Source of the DNA: JABMMZ01 sp044368575
GTDB taxonomy: Bacteria; Bacteroidota; Bacteroidia; NS11-12g; UBA955
NCBI GenBank assembly: GCA_044368575.1
Contig: JBIPPH010000007.1
Location: forward strand, 1-64,000
DNA length: 64,000 nt
Direction: 5' to 3'
Below, in pieces: positions 1 through 8,968 of this stretch. The notes beneath the pieces are model-generated. The model did no database searches, was not told the DNA's origin, and was given only the letters and a program-made list of their open reading frames with translations. How positions within the stretch are numbered: the first letter of the stretch is position 1; each line of letters begins with the position of its first letter. The translations under genes were made by a program, and so were the position numbers.

Positions 1-1143
1 GAGTCTGCTTGCTTTGATTTCTCCTATGACACCACAAAACTTAAGAACCCCAGATTTTATGTAATCAGGAATTTAAGGCCCATACTGAGCCCAACAGCAC
101 CTTATAGCGATACTCAGGGTATTTATATAGTTGATCATGGAAACCCTATTACAACTGGTATGCCTGCCAATCATGTTATGTATGATATCATGGCTACTAC
201 AACTCATTATACACTTCATGATAGCAATTACATGGGCGCTAACTTTAATAGTTGTTACAATTGTGGAGAGATTATGCGTGTCTATTTTGATATTGATTCT
301 TCAAGCTCCAATATACCACCAACTTATATGATCAATAATATCAGTAATGAAGTTTATAGAAATCCATATGCAAATGGTTTTCTAGCAGATACAGTTCATA
401 ATGGTGTAAGCACACAAACTTCTATAGGCGTTATACCAACCAATCCGATAGCCAACCCTTGGTTTAAATGGCCATATAATGGTGTTGGTGCAGGTGGTAG
501 TTCGGGTGGCTTAGACAATGATTGGGTTATTTTAAGAGGTACAGGCGGCACTATAAGTAGTTGGGCCTACTCTGGCTACGTTACCGGAATTTTGGTTGAA
601 TTACCAGTTGATGTATTTGATTTTAATGTATTTAAAAAGAACCAAACAACACAATTAGTTTGGAAGACTTCTTCTTCAGACAATATCGATTATTTTGAAA
701 TTGAACGCAGTCAAAATGGAACAACGTGGCAAAGTTTAGGGCAATTGAGTCAGCAATATTTTGAAACCGCTCAAAGTGATTATTCATTTATTGATCAAAC
801 ACCATCAGTTGGTATGAATTACTATCGAATCAAACATGTTGACTATAATGGTCAAACCCACTTTAGTAATATACAATGGGTCAATATGAATGGCAGCAAA
901 AGTTCTGATATTGTCTTATTTCCAAATCCGAGCAATGGGATTATACACATACAAACTCCTAATACAGAAGAAGCCTTGGTATTGAATGGCATTTACAGTC
1001 AGCAAGGCCAATGCATAAAAACATTTGATGAGAGCAATCAATTGCAAACAAGCATTGATGTTTCTGAACTAAAACCAGGGTTTTATTTTATCTACTTTAA
1101 ACAAGCTGACCTGTTCATAGTAAAGCAATTTTTAAAAGACTAA
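1..1143 (+). CDS. Secreted protein with T9SS type A sorting domain, 5' partial
   Basis: The frame is open from base 1, so the gene begins outside the window; the first internal ATG is at 160, but the codons before it (including YVIRNLRP) are uninterrupted. The visible 380 residues contain a glycine-rich stretch (GVGAGGSSGG), then a fibronectin-like segment starting near LVWKTSSSDNIDYFEIERS with the WxxLGQ and NYYRIKHVD strands often seen just before T9SS tails. The end is a type A sorting domain: LFPNPSNGIIHI, then SELKPGFYFIYF and the terminal strand VKQFLKD. In this family the tail directs export across the outer membrane and is then cleaved. The catalytic or binding function lies in the missing N-terminal part and cannot be named. 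A hairpin terminator follows. Confidence 0.85.
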   Translation, partial: ESACFDFSYDTTKLKNPRFYVIRNLRPILSPTAPYSDTQGIYIVDHGNPITTGMPANHVMYDIMATTTHYTLHDSNYMGANFNSCYNCGEIMRVYFDIDSSSSNIPPTYMINNISNEVYRNPYANGFLADTVHNGVSTQTSIGVIPTNPIANPWFKWPYNGVGAGGSSGGLDNDWVILRGTGGTISSWAYSGYVTGILVELPVDVFDFNVFKKNQTTQLVWKTSSSDNIDYFEIERSQNGTTWQSLGQLSQQYFETAQSDYSFIDQTPSVGMNYYRIKHVDYNGQTHFSNIQWVNMNGSKSSDIVLFPNPSNGIIHIQTPNTEEALVLNGIYSQQGQCIKTFDESNQLQTSIDVSELKPGFYFIYFKQADLFIVKQFLKD

Positions 1144-1158
1144 ATAACTATGAATACT

Positions 1159-1191
1159 AAAGGCATTGTGAGCAATCGCAGTGCCTTTTTT
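1159..1191 (+). terminator. Intrinsic terminator after the T9SS cargo gene
   Basis: A 10-bp stem (AAAGGCATTG with CAGTGCCTTT, one G-T wobble) encloses a 10-base loop and runs into a T tract on the + strand. It lies 15 bases after the stop codon of the rightward gene and overlaps the stop codon of the leftward gene. There is no T tract on the other side, so it should serve only rightward transcripts. Confidence 0.75.
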
Positions 1192-1654
1192 ATGCCCCAA
1201 ATTGTCTTAAATGGTGGTCAAGGTGTTTGTATAACATATTGCTCCATTCCTTGGCAGTCAGAGGGCCTAGGGTAATTTGAGGCTTCATTTCAAAAGCTTC
1301 TGAACCAAGCTGACAAACCTTTAAAACATTGTCAATTAAAGCGGTTTTGTGCAGTTCAAAATCTGGTTCATCTTTAACCACAAAAACTGGGGCTGTACGC
1401 AAATTTTGTTTGTATGGAGTAGTGTCAACCATAGATTGTTTATAAAACCATTTCAACAACAAACGCATCATCAGTGGTGCTTTAGGAAAATGAGGATCAA
1501 AAATTTGATGGTAGGGAATACTGCAGTGTTTAAGCATTTGGGCAACAGTCATTTTACCCCAAAGTCTCTGTGTATTGGGTTGTAAACTGTTAATACGCTC
1601 AACTATGGTTGCGCAATCTTGAGGGTTGAAACAATCTAAGGCCATAATTTTCAT
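1190..1654 (-). CDS. DUF1569 / DinB-like four-helix protein
   Basis: This 154-residue cytoplasmic protein has the DUF1569 signature: RLWGKMTVAQMLKHC near residue 31, a central LLLKWFYK segment, and a C-terminal KHLDHHLRQFG. The family belongs to the DinB superfamily of four-helix bundles. The His in QMLKHC and the His cluster in HLDHH are where metal ligands would lie. No substrate is known; relatives include metal-dependent thiol transferases, but that should not be transferred to this protein. The start is ATG at 1654. A possible -7 box (TAAGTTTG, minus strand 1656-1663) lies one base upstream, so the in-frame ATG at 1645 (MALDC) is an alternative start. Confidence 0.75.
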   Translation of the reverse strand: MKIMALDCFNPQDCATIVERINSLQPNTQRLWGKMTVAQMLKHCSIPYHQIFDPHFPKAPLMMRLLLKWFYKQSMVDTTPYKQNLRTAPVFVVKDEPDFELHKTALIDNVLKVCQLGSEAFEMKPQITLGPLTAKEWSNMLYKHLDHHLRQFGA

Positions 1655-1690
1655 GCAAACTTAGTACAATTTTGAATTAAATTCGCAAAC

Positions 1691-2698
1691 ATGCTTAAGC
1701 GCATTTTACTTTTGTTTTTAATTGTTTCAGCCATTGCAGAGGCAGCTCAAAAACCAAGGGTATTAAAAGGATATGCTCAAGGGAGTACCTTTCAAATCAC
1801 TTATTACGGCAAGCCCAAAAAACCAATTGATCAGTCCATTTTAAACTTGCTCAGTCAAATCGATTCTTCAGTTTCAACTTATCAAGCAAATTCCATTATT
1901 TCTAAAATTAATGCCGGTCAACACGGTATAAAAACAGATACTATTTTCAGGGCCTGTTTTAGAAAAGCGAAGGCCATTTGGAGTAGTTCTAATGGCGCCT
2001 TTGATCCAACCGTTATGCCCTTAGTCAACGCGTGGGGATTTGGTCAAAAGAAAACTTCAAAACCAAGTAAGGGTTACATAGATAGCCTCATGCCTTCAAT
2101 AGGTTTTAATTTAATAGCATTAAACGCAGATACCATTGTTAAACATCACCCCAATGTGAGTTTAGACTTTAATGCCTTTGCCCAAGGTTACTCAGTTGAT
2201 TTAGTAGCCAACTTACTCAAACAAGCGGGCCTCAAGCATTTTGTTGTTGAAATAGGAGGAGAGGTCTATGCAAATGGCCACAAGCCCAAAAAAGAACAAT
2301 GGCAATTGGGCATAGAACAACCCATTGATAATCCTAACCGCATCAATCCTAATTTACAAACTGTGTATCTTCAAAATCAAGCCATTTCAAGTTCTGGTAA
2401 CTACCGTAAATTCTTTATTCAAGATGGGGTTAAATATGCGCATCACATAGATCCTAAAACAGGTTACCCAGCTCAGAATAATTTATTGAGTGTATCAGTC
2501 GTAGCATCAGAATGCATTACCACAGATGCCACTGCTACTGCATTACTGGTGATAGGATTAGAGGCTTCTAAAACCTATTTAAACCAACACCCTGAATTGC
2601 AAGCCATGTTGGTGTATGCTAATGCCTCAGGCCGATTAGAGCTATACAAAACCCCAGGATTTTACGCTCTTGAAGACATAAAAAAAGCAAGCCGTTAA
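1691..2698 (+). CDS. apbE: FAD:protein FMN transferase (ApbE family)
   Basis: The 335-residue protein starts with a hydrophobic signal peptide (MLKRILLLFLIVSAIAEAA) lacking a lipobox Cys, so it is probably periplasmic rather than a lipoprotein. ApbE features are clear: GYAQGSTFQITYYG near residue 27, IWSSSNGAFDPTVMPLVNAWGFG near 96, DFNAFAQGYSVD, the VVEIGGEVYANG strand, and HHIDPKTGYPAQ followed by CITTDATATALLVIG with the Mg-binding acidic/Thr region. The family covalently attaches FMN to Thr/Ser of exported flavoproteins such as Rnf/Nqr subunits, using FAD as donor. It faces a DUF2271 gene, a partner often found with ApbE in Bacteroidota. Length and motifs are complete. Confidence 0.93.
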   Translation: MLKRILLLFLIVSAIAEAAQKPRVLKGYAQGSTFQITYYGKPKKPIDQSILNLLSQIDSSVSTYQANSIISKINAGQHGIKTDTIFRACFRKAKAIWSSSNGAFDPTVMPLVNAWGFGQKKTSKPSKGYIDSLMPSIGFNLIALNADTIVKHHPNVSLDFNAFAQGYSVDLVANLLKQAGLKHFVVEIGGEVYANGHKPKKEQWQLGIEQPIDNPNRINPNLQTVYLQNQAISSSGNYRKFFIQDGVKYAHHIDPKTGYPAQNNLLSVSVVASECITTDATATALLVIGLEASKTYLNQHPELQAMLVYANASGRLELYKTPGFYALEDIKKASR

Positions 2699-2707
2699 AG
2701 CTTGCTT
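2681..2707 (-). terminator. Terminator of the DUF2271 gene, overlapping the 3' end of apbE
   Basis: A perfect 8-bp stem (AAGCAAGC 2685-2692, GCTTGCTT 2700-2707) has a 7-base loop. On the minus strand it is followed by a run of T (2681-2686), so it terminates leftward transcription. The apbE stop codon (2696-2698) lies in the loop, so the last codons of one gene double as the terminator of the other. Confidence 0.7.
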
Positions 2708-2729
2708 AAGGATGTTTAGTTGGGCTGAA

Positions 2730-3536
2730 TTAGTTTTGTAATACCAATTTGTAACTACTGCTCAAGTGGCCATTCATTACCATAACGTTGTACAAGCCAT
2801 TGTTTAAATGAGATAAATCTATAGTTTCAGAACCATCTATTACTTCACTTGGTGAGGTTTCATACACCATTTCACCTAAAATATTATAGACTTTTATAGC
2901 GGTTGCTTTAGAATAATCAATCGTTACTTTACCGCAAGATGGATTGGGAAATACATCAATCACTGGGGCAATTTCAACACTGTTTATGCCTGTGCCATTA
3001 GGTACCCAATTTATGCTCATGCTTTTAAAATCGGCATCGTCTGCAGGTGTTTGATTATCTGCACTTGGTCCTTTTGTAAATGAATATGATCTTGTAGTGG
3101 TGCTAGTTGGGCTATGGTTCCAAGTCTCTTGAATAGTGATTTTGTAAATCCCGTCAGCAACTGTTGAACCATTCACTGCGCCATTCACATCTTTACCATC
3201 CCAAGTAATGGTGTGTGTGCCAAAACCAGATAGTGTGGCACCAGTTATAGCATCAGTTACATTGCATAAACTTGACATACAGTTGCCTGCGGGGCCACCT
3301 GAATTAACTGCCCAAGTTGGTAAATGATCTGAAGTGACATTACCTGCATTGCGCATTTTGGTTTTAATGAATTTACCAGTATTGTCTTGTATCCAAACTG
3401 CCATTACATTTTTTGTGCCTTGGTAACAAGGTGATTTGGCTACTTGGGTAAAGGTAAAGGTCATGCTGCCATTGGTTTGCGCCATTAGCTGTATACCACT
3501 TAAAAGGAAAACCAAGCTTAGTAATTTTATTTTCAT
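2730..3536 (-). CDS. DUF2271 secreted protein with T9SS type A sorting domain
   Basis: The 268 residues comprise a signal peptide (MKIKLLSLVFLLSGIQLMAQ), a DUF2271-type beta domain and a T9SS tail. The middle shows the features of DUF2271 and FlgD-like Ig folds: VMAVWIQDNTGKFIKTKM, GTHTITWDGKDVNG and DGIYKITIQETWNHS. The tail reads VIDVFPNPSCGKVTI, IKVYNILGEMVYE, LNNGLYNVMV and YKLVLQN, so export by T9SS to the surface or medium is expected. DUF2271 proteins commonly sit beside ApbE and PepSY-type membrane proteins, suggesting a role near extracytoplasmic redox flavoproteins; this is context only. It ends at a terminator shared with the end of apbE. Confidence 0.85.
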   Translation of the reverse strand: MKIKLLSLVFLLSGIQLMAQTNGSMTFTFTQVAKSPCYQGTKNVMAVWIQDNTGKFIKTKMRNAGNVTSDHLPTWAVNSGGPAGNCMSSLCNVTDAITGATLSGFGTHTITWDGKDVNGAVNGSTVADGIYKITIQETWNHSPTSTTTRSYSFTKGPSADNQTPADDADFKSMSINWVPNGTGINSVEIAPVIDVFPNPSCGKVTIDYSKATAIKVYNILGEMVYETSPSEVIDGSETIDLSHLNNGLYNVMVMNGHLSSSYKLVLQN

Positions 3537-3593
3537 AAATACAATTTTTCGGTAAAATAAATCAAAATTGTTTACTTACACAAATACCTGATT

Positions 3594-5084
3594 TTACTTT
3601 ATCAGCATCCACTTATAAAATTCACTAGTGATAAGTATGTTGCAGGGTAGTTTTAATGCTTCAAAATCAGCCCATTGGTCTTTTAATATTAAAACACTTT
3701 GACCGCTTAAGAATGGATCATTCCGATGACTATTTTGAAAATGATAGCCTTTGGTATCCGTCCAAACATGTTTGTAAAAGGCTAGCGGATAATTAGAGCC
3801 CAAAGGTTCAAATAGACAAATATTTTTATTGTTCGGAAATTGTTTTTCCAAACGCTTTAATGCCTCTGGATACATGACTTGAGCAGAGGTTTCGTGGGTG
3901 TCCATGACTTTAGCGATGATCTCTGAATAAGGTACATAAAAGATGCTAACAGTTAAGATGAGCAAAGCTATAATTTGTGTCATGCGTTTCCATTGGCTTT
4001 TAATGATGGTCTCATACACTACATTTAGTCCCATAGCAATGATCAAAGCCATGAGAGGGATTAGGGGTAAATCATACCAAACATTGCTGCTACCTTTGGC
4101 TATGGCCAAATAAAACAACACAATTACACAAGCCAACATTTGCACTAGACGTTTGTAAAAGCCTTTGTAGTAGGCTAAGCTTAGAATAAAACTTGGCAAC
4201 AACAACGGCAACCAATAGGCAAACTGCCACGTTTTTAATTGCTTCCAATAAAAATCCCATTCAGAAACTGTATAGGTAAATCTATCAGATTGATTCAAGT
4301 AGCGCGGTAAAAATTCATTGTCCCAAACGGCTGTTAAATAGCCAGGAGCCATCATTTCTCTAGTGCCATAATAGCCTAGAATGATTAGTAAAAACAGGCC
4401 AAGTGCTTGCCAAAACGCTTTGTTTTTTAGGGTTGCCAATAATTGTTTTTGGACAAGCACATACAACAAAACACCAGGCAACACCATTAAGGCGGCAACG
4501 CTTTTAGTCAACACAGCTGCACTTAAACACAAGCTAGCCCACATTAAAGCCTTGTTCTGCTTGAACTCTAAATATTGAAACACATTGAGTAAAAAGCCAA
4601 TAGTAAAGGCAATCATTAAGGCATCATGATCGCCGGTTCTACTCCCGTGTTCATGTATAAATCCGTTGCTACAGACCACTATCAAAGCGGCCAATATGCC
4701 AACTTGAAAGTCTTGAGTATGTTTGCGCAGCCATAGTATGATGAATACCAACATAACAAAACTGGCCAATGCTGATGGCAATCTCACGGCGAGTTCATTG
4801 TAACCAATGGTTTTAAATCCTATAATTTGCAACCATTCTAAAAAGGGGGGTTTGGTCTCCCATAAATCAGGTTCATAGTCATATGTTTTAACCAAGAATT
4901 GCCCTGTTTTTGACATTTCATAGGCGTTCACCGCATTGCGCGCTTCATCCCATTCTCTAAGAGGCCTAGTATCGAGTCTTAAAAACAAGGGAAAATATAA
5001 AAGCGCCAATGTTAAGAGCAGCACAAAGCCTTGCAACTTTGTTTGAATCAGTGGGCGCTTATTGGCTAGTTCATTCGCTGACAT
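3594..5084 (-). CDS. GT39-family membrane glycosyltransferase
   Basis: This 496-residue polytopic protein is of the GT-C (PMT/ArnT) type. After the first membrane segment comes the typical periplasmic loop with acidic residues (RLDTRPLREWDEARNAVNAYEM), then KPPFLEWLQIIGFKTIGYNELAVRLPSA, the pattern in which GT39 enzymes bind polyprenyl-phosphate sugars. About ten further hydrophobic segments and a soluble C-terminal domain (KNICLFEPLGSNYPLAFYKH) follow. Such enzymes move a sugar from a lipid carrier to a protein or lipid outside the inner membrane; the sugar and acceptor are unknown. The gene overlaps the end of murF-alr by 14 bases, so the two are almost certainly cotranscribed and translationally coupled. 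Confidence 0.83.
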   Translation of the reverse strand: MSANELANKRPLIQTKLQGFVLLLTLALLYFPLFLRLDTRPLREWDEARNAVNAYEMSKTGQFLVKTYDYEPDLWETKPPFLEWLQIIGFKTIGYNELAVRLPSALASFVMLVFIILWLRKHTQDFQVGILAALIVVCSNGFIHEHGSRTGDHDALMIAFTIGFLLNVFQYLEFKQNKALMWASLCLSAAVLTKSVAALMVLPGVLLYVLVQKQLLATLKNKAFWQALGLFLLIILGYYGTREMMAPGYLTAVWDNEFLPRYLNQSDRFTYTVSEWDFYWKQLKTWQFAYWLPLLLPSFILSLAYYKGFYKRLVQMLACVIVLFYLAIAKGSSNVWYDLPLIPLMALIIAMGLNVVYETIIKSQWKRMTQIIALLILTVSIFYVPYSEIIAKVMDTHETSAQVMYPEALKRLEKQFPNNKNICLFEPLGSNYPLAFYKHVWTDTKGYHFQNSHRNDPFLSGQSVLILKDQWADFEALKLPCNILITSEFYKWMLIK

Positions 5085-7503
5085 AAATACGCTTGACCCT
5101 TTGTGAAATGGAGGTTAATACCTCATAAGGAATACTGTGTAATTGATCAGCAACTGCTTGAATAGGATAATCTTTACCAAACAAAATGGCTTCGTCACCA
5201 ATTGCACAATCAATGCCAGTAACATCTATCATACACATATCCATACAAACATTGCCAACAATCGGCGCTTTTTGGCCTTTGATATAAAAACAACCTACAC
5301 CATTACTTAATGCCCTGTTAAGCCCATCGGCATAACCCAATGCCAATACAGCAATAACTCGAGCGGTATTTGCTATGGCTTTTCGCGCATAGCCAACACT
5401 CTCATTAGGAGCTATGGTTTTAATCTGTGAAATATGAGATTTGAAAGTAAAAACTGGCTCCAATAAATGACCAAATAAATGGGTAGGATCAATGCCATAC
5501 AAACCAATGCCAATACGCACCATATTCAGGCCTTCTTGCTGAAAGCGTAGGGCGGCAGCTGTATTGCTGATATGTTTAATCGTGTTAATTTGCAATGCTG
5601 CTTCAATCGTGTTGGCCCAAGTTTTAAAACGCTCAAATTGCAATTGAGTAAAGGCATCGTGTTCAGCTTCATCACTTGCAGATAAATGCGAAAAAATGGA
5701 GGCCACTTGAATAGATGTATGCGATTTTAAAAAGGCAATTAAAGGCTTGATTTGATCTTCTACAAATCCCAAACGGTGCATGCCAGTATCCAATTCGATG
5801 TGGATTTTAATTGGGTTTTGAGTGGCATTATTAAACTGTTGGAGTTGCTCTAAATCGAAGACTACAGGTTCAAGCTGATGCGTCATTAAAGCCTCCAGTT
5901 GATCAACATCTGCATTCATCACCATGATGGGTGCTACAACCCCTGATTGCCTCAATGCGACGCCTTCATCAGTGTAGGCTACAGCCAAATAATCTACTCG
6001 TTTTTCAATCAATTTAGCCATCTCGTAAGTACCACTGCCATAAGCAAACGCCTTTACCATAGCCATGATTTTCATGTCATTCGGCAATTTGTTTTTAAAC
6101 ACATTTAAATTGTTAATGGCCGCATTTAAATTGATTTCAAGCACAGTATTGTGGTTATCCTTTTCAAGCTTTTTAACAATGTGCTCAAACTCAAATTTGC
6201 GAGCACCTTTAATCAATATGCTTTCATCTTTAAAACTCATTTCATAAAAATGAGCCAAAAAGCTTGCTGTGTCAGGAAAGAAGGCAGCATCAAAAGTTTG
6301 CTTGAACAGTTTAGGGCCGTATTTATTGTATTGAGAACCAATGCCTATAACACGCTTAATCCCTTTATCGATAAGCATTTGCTTAACTTGAGTATATAGA
6401 ATTTCTGGCGGTATACCAGAGCCTTCAATATCAGATAAGATAGCCGTTTTATTGGCGTGCATGGCCTGTTGTTTTAAAAACGAAAGGGCATTGCTTAAGG
6501 CATTTAAATCATTGTTGTAACCATCGTTTACCAGTACACATTGGTGTATGCCTTTTTTTAATTCCATGCGCATACTCACAGCTCTAAGCTGTTCAAAAGT
6601 ACTGGCATCAAAAGCGTCAAAATGATTCATGACGAGGCAACACAGGCATGCATTTTCAATGGAGGCAGCATCTTTAAATGGTAAATTAAACTGTAAGTCT
6701 TTGCCTTTGTATTGCCCGAATATTTTGCTGTGTTTTTCAGTTTGAACACAATCTATAATATTCAAATCGGCTTTAGGTTCATTGAATCCAAAGCTGATAA
6801 GTTTTTGGCCCAACAAGGCTTTGGTATGAGGCAAGTATTGAGCAAATACCAATTGACAATTATTAAACAGTCTTAATTTTTCTTGGAGTTTTTGTTCAGG
6901 ACTATCAAACCCCTCATTGTGAGCCGGTCCTAAATGGGTTAATATGCCATAGCTAGGGTCAATGATATCAGCAAGTTGCTGCATCTCGCCTGTGGTTGAA
7001 ATCCCTGCTTCAAAGATTCCCAATTCATGCGATTCGTTTAATTGCCATACACTCAGAGGCACACCAATTTGACTGTTGTAACTTTTAGGATTGGCGCATA
7101 CGCTTTTACTGTGGCCAAATAATTGCAACAACCATTCCTTGACAACAGTTTTGCCATTGCTGCCAGTAATGCCAATTACCGGTAAATTGAATTGGTGTCT
7201 GTGGTAGTTAGATAAGGCTTGAAGCGCTTTTAAGGTATTGTCAACTTTTAAAAACACTAAATCTTGTTGTTCTGGTGTTTTAAAATCAGCATTGACTACA
7301 AACCATTTTACCCCTTTTTCAATCAATTCAGGGATGTATTTATGCCCATCATTGACAGCAGTTTTCAAAGCAAAAAACAATGCATCATGAGCAGTAGTAA
7401 GGGCTCTTGAATCGGTTAATAATTTAATAGACGCTCGAACATCATCATTTCCTTGCACCTGCGCATGGATGATTTTTGCGATATCATTAAGTGAATACGT
7501 CAA
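5071..7503 (-). CDS. murF-alr: Bifunctional MurF ligase / alanine racemase
   Basis: The 810 residues fuse two peptidoglycan-precursor enzymes, as is usual in Bacteroidota. Residues 1 to about 450 are UDP-MurNAc-tripeptide:D-Ala-D-Ala ligase (MurF): the ATP-binding loop GITGSNGKT is at 111-119, followed by YNSQIGVPLSVWQL, GIFEAGIS and a C-terminal ligase domain with VNDGYNNDLNAL. From about 455 the alanine racemase domain begins: EINLNAAINNLNVF, the PLP lysine at about 484 in MVKAFAYGSG, and the catalytic tyrosine at about 705 in SVGYARKA, then VGNVCMDMCMIDVT. One polypeptide thus makes D-Ala and adds D-Ala-D-Ala to the stem peptide. No key residue is missing. It heads a leftward operon with the GT39 gene. 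Confidence 0.96.
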   Translation of the reverse strand: MTYSLNDIAKIIHAQVQGNDDVRASIKLLTDSRALTTAHDALFFALKTAVNDGHKYIPELIEKGVKWFVVNADFKTPEQQDLVFLKVDNTLKALQALSNYHRHQFNLPVIGITGSNGKTVVKEWLLQLFGHSKSVCANPKSYNSQIGVPLSVWQLNESHELGIFEAGISTTGEMQQLADIIDPSYGILTHLGPAHNEGFDSPEQKLQEKLRLFNNCQLVFAQYLPHTKALLGQKLISFGFNEPKADLNIIDCVQTEKHSKIFGQYKGKDLQFNLPFKDAASIENACLCCLVMNHFDAFDASTFEQLRAVSMRMELKKGIHQCVLVNDGYNNDLNALSNALSFLKQQAMHANKTAILSDIEGSGIPPEILYTQVKQMLIDKGIKRVIGIGSQYNKYGPKLFKQTFDAAFFPDTASFLAHFYEMSFKDESILIKGARKFEFEHIVKKLEKDNHNTVLEINLNAAINNLNVFKNKLPNDMKIMAMVKAFAYGSGTYEMAKLIEKRVDYLAVAYTDEGVALRQSGVVAPIMVMNADVDQLEALMTHQLEPVVFDLEQLQQFNNATQNPIKIHIELDTGMHRLGFVEDQIKPLIAFLKSHTSIQVASIFSHLSASDEAEHDAFTQLQFERFKTWANTIEAALQINTIKHISNTAAALRFQQEGLNMVRIGIGLYGIDPTHLFGHLLEPVFTFKSHISQIKTIAPNESVGYARKAIANTARVIAVLALGYADGLNRALSNGVGCFYIKGQKAPIVGNVCMDMCMIDVTGIDCAIGDEAILFGKDYPIQAVADQLHSIPYEVLTSISQRVKRIYVSE

Positions 7504-7511
7504 TTCAGATA

Positions 7512-7519
7512 CAAACCTA
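7512..7519 (-). promoter_or_regulatory. Possible -7 box for murF-alr
   Basis: On the minus strand this reads TAGGTTTG, matching the Bacteroidota -7 consensus TAnnTTTG, 8 bases before the start codon. I see no good TTTG at the proper distance upstream, so this rests on one element only. Confidence 0.35.
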
Positions 7520-7582
7520 TGAAGTTTTTCAGTATTTTAGCATGAATATCATAAATTTTATTTAGGTTCGATCATTCAAACC

Positions 7583-8968
7583 ATGTCTAATACCCTTAAA
7601 GAAAAACTCGGTCTTTATTCTGCAATTATGGTAGTGATAAGTGCCATGATTGGCAGCGGTGTTTTCAAAAAAGTAAGTGCAATGAGTGCAGATTTACACA
7701 GCAGTAACTGGGTAATATTAGCTTGGATTTGTGCAGGTTTGGTAACCCTTATGGGCTCATTGAGCAATGCGGAAATAGCAGGGATAGTTGCCAAACCAGG
7801 CGGTCAGTATGTTTATTTTCAAACCATATACGGCAGATTGTTTGCGTTTTTGTACGGTTGGTCATCCTTCTCTGTAATTCAAACAGCCACAGCAGCTTCT
7901 GTAGCTTATGTGTTTGCCGAATCTTTAAACCAATTCGTTCACTTGCCAACTTTGTCTGCCACCTATGATCAGTTCACTTTGTTCACGGTATTCGATTTTC
8001 AATTTCAACCTCTGCATAATTTTGGGGTCAAAGCATTAGCCTGTGGCCTGGTGATGATATTATCTTTTATCAATTACAGAGGCATTGATTACGGTGAGCG
8101 TATTGGTAATATTTTTGGGGCTTTTGTAGTCATTGGTATTCTAGCCATTATTGTTTTAGCCTATGTGTATGGCAATGAAACCAATGTATTAGGACAAACC
8201 TCCTCAGTTACAGAACCAATTAAAGCGTCTGCTTTTTTTGCTGCTATGATGGCCGCTTTTTGGGCTTTTGAAGGCTGGAATAATGTAGGCTTTTTAGGGG
8301 GAGAAATCACTCAACCCAAAAAACACATACCTATAGCTCTCACCGTTGGTACAGCAGTGGTGATGTTGTTATATGTGTTGGTCAATACCGCTTATTTTAA
8401 ATTGTGTTCAATCAGTTTTTTTGAAGCATTGAATCAAAAAGAAAATGCCATAGCTGCTGTAGCAGCCCTTGATACCACTATTCAAGGTGGTGCTTGGATG
8501 ATTTCAATACTCATTTTAGTGAGTACATTTAATTCTACCAATAACAGTTTAATGACGGCCCCGAGAATTTATTATGCTATGGCCAATGATGGCTTATTTC
8601 ACGCCTCAGCTGCCAAAGCCCATGATAAATTTTTAACCCCTCATAGAGCCATAGTCTATCAAATGATTTGGTGCTTGGTCTTAATCATCAGTGGCAGTTT
8701 TGATATGCTCACCGAAATGCTAGTGTTTGTAGCCTTTATGTTTTATGGTAGTGGAGCAATTGGGGTTATTCTGTTAAGACGCCGAATGCCTGCAGTAGAA
8801 AGGCCTTTTAAAGTCCCTTTTTATCCCATTTTGCCGCTTGTATTTGCTGTATTCAGTGTGTTTTTAGTGGGGTATACCATTGTTAATTCACCGGGCAATT
8901 CCCTTATAGGATTGGTTTTGGTGGCTTTAGGATTACCGCTCTATTGGTTAATGAATAAGCGCCCTTAA
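7583..8968 (+). CDS. APC-family amino acid permease
   Basis: The 461-residue inner-membrane transporter has about twelve membrane segments and the amino acid-polyamine-organocation signature at its start: VVISAMIGSGVFKKVS (helix 1, GSG break for the substrate carboxylate), then LSNAEIAGIVAKPGGQYVYF in helix 2-3 and FFAAMMAAFWAFEGWNNVGFLGGEI in helix 6. This arrangement is closest to the LAT/SteT-like branch that exchanges or imports neutral amino acids. The C-terminal region (RPFKVPFYPILPLVF) is also typical. It diverges from murF-alr across 79 bases and its TAA stop overlaps the stop of the opposing lytic transglycosylase gene (shared TTAA). Confidence 0.88.
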   Translation: MSNTLKEKLGLYSAIMVVISAMIGSGVFKKVSAMSADLHSSNWVILAWICAGLVTLMGSLSNAEIAGIVAKPGGQYVYFQTIYGRLFAFLYGWSSFSVIQTATAASVAYVFAESLNQFVHLPTLSATYDQFTLFTVFDFQFQPLHNFGVKALACGLVMILSFINYRGIDYGERIGNIFGAFVVIGILAIIVLAYVYGNETNVLGQTSSVTEPIKASAFFAAMMAAFWAFEGWNNVGFLGGEITQPKKHIPIALTVGTAVVMLLYVLVNTAYFKLCSISFFEALNQKENAIAAVAALDTTIQGGAWMISILILVSTFNSTNNSLMTAPRIYYAMANDGLFHASAAKAHDKFLTPHRAIVYQMIWCLVLIISGSFDMLTEMLVFVAFMFYGSGAIGVILLRRRMPAVERPFKVPFYPILPLVFAVFSVFLVGYTIVNSPGNSLIGLVLVALGLPLYWLMNKRP

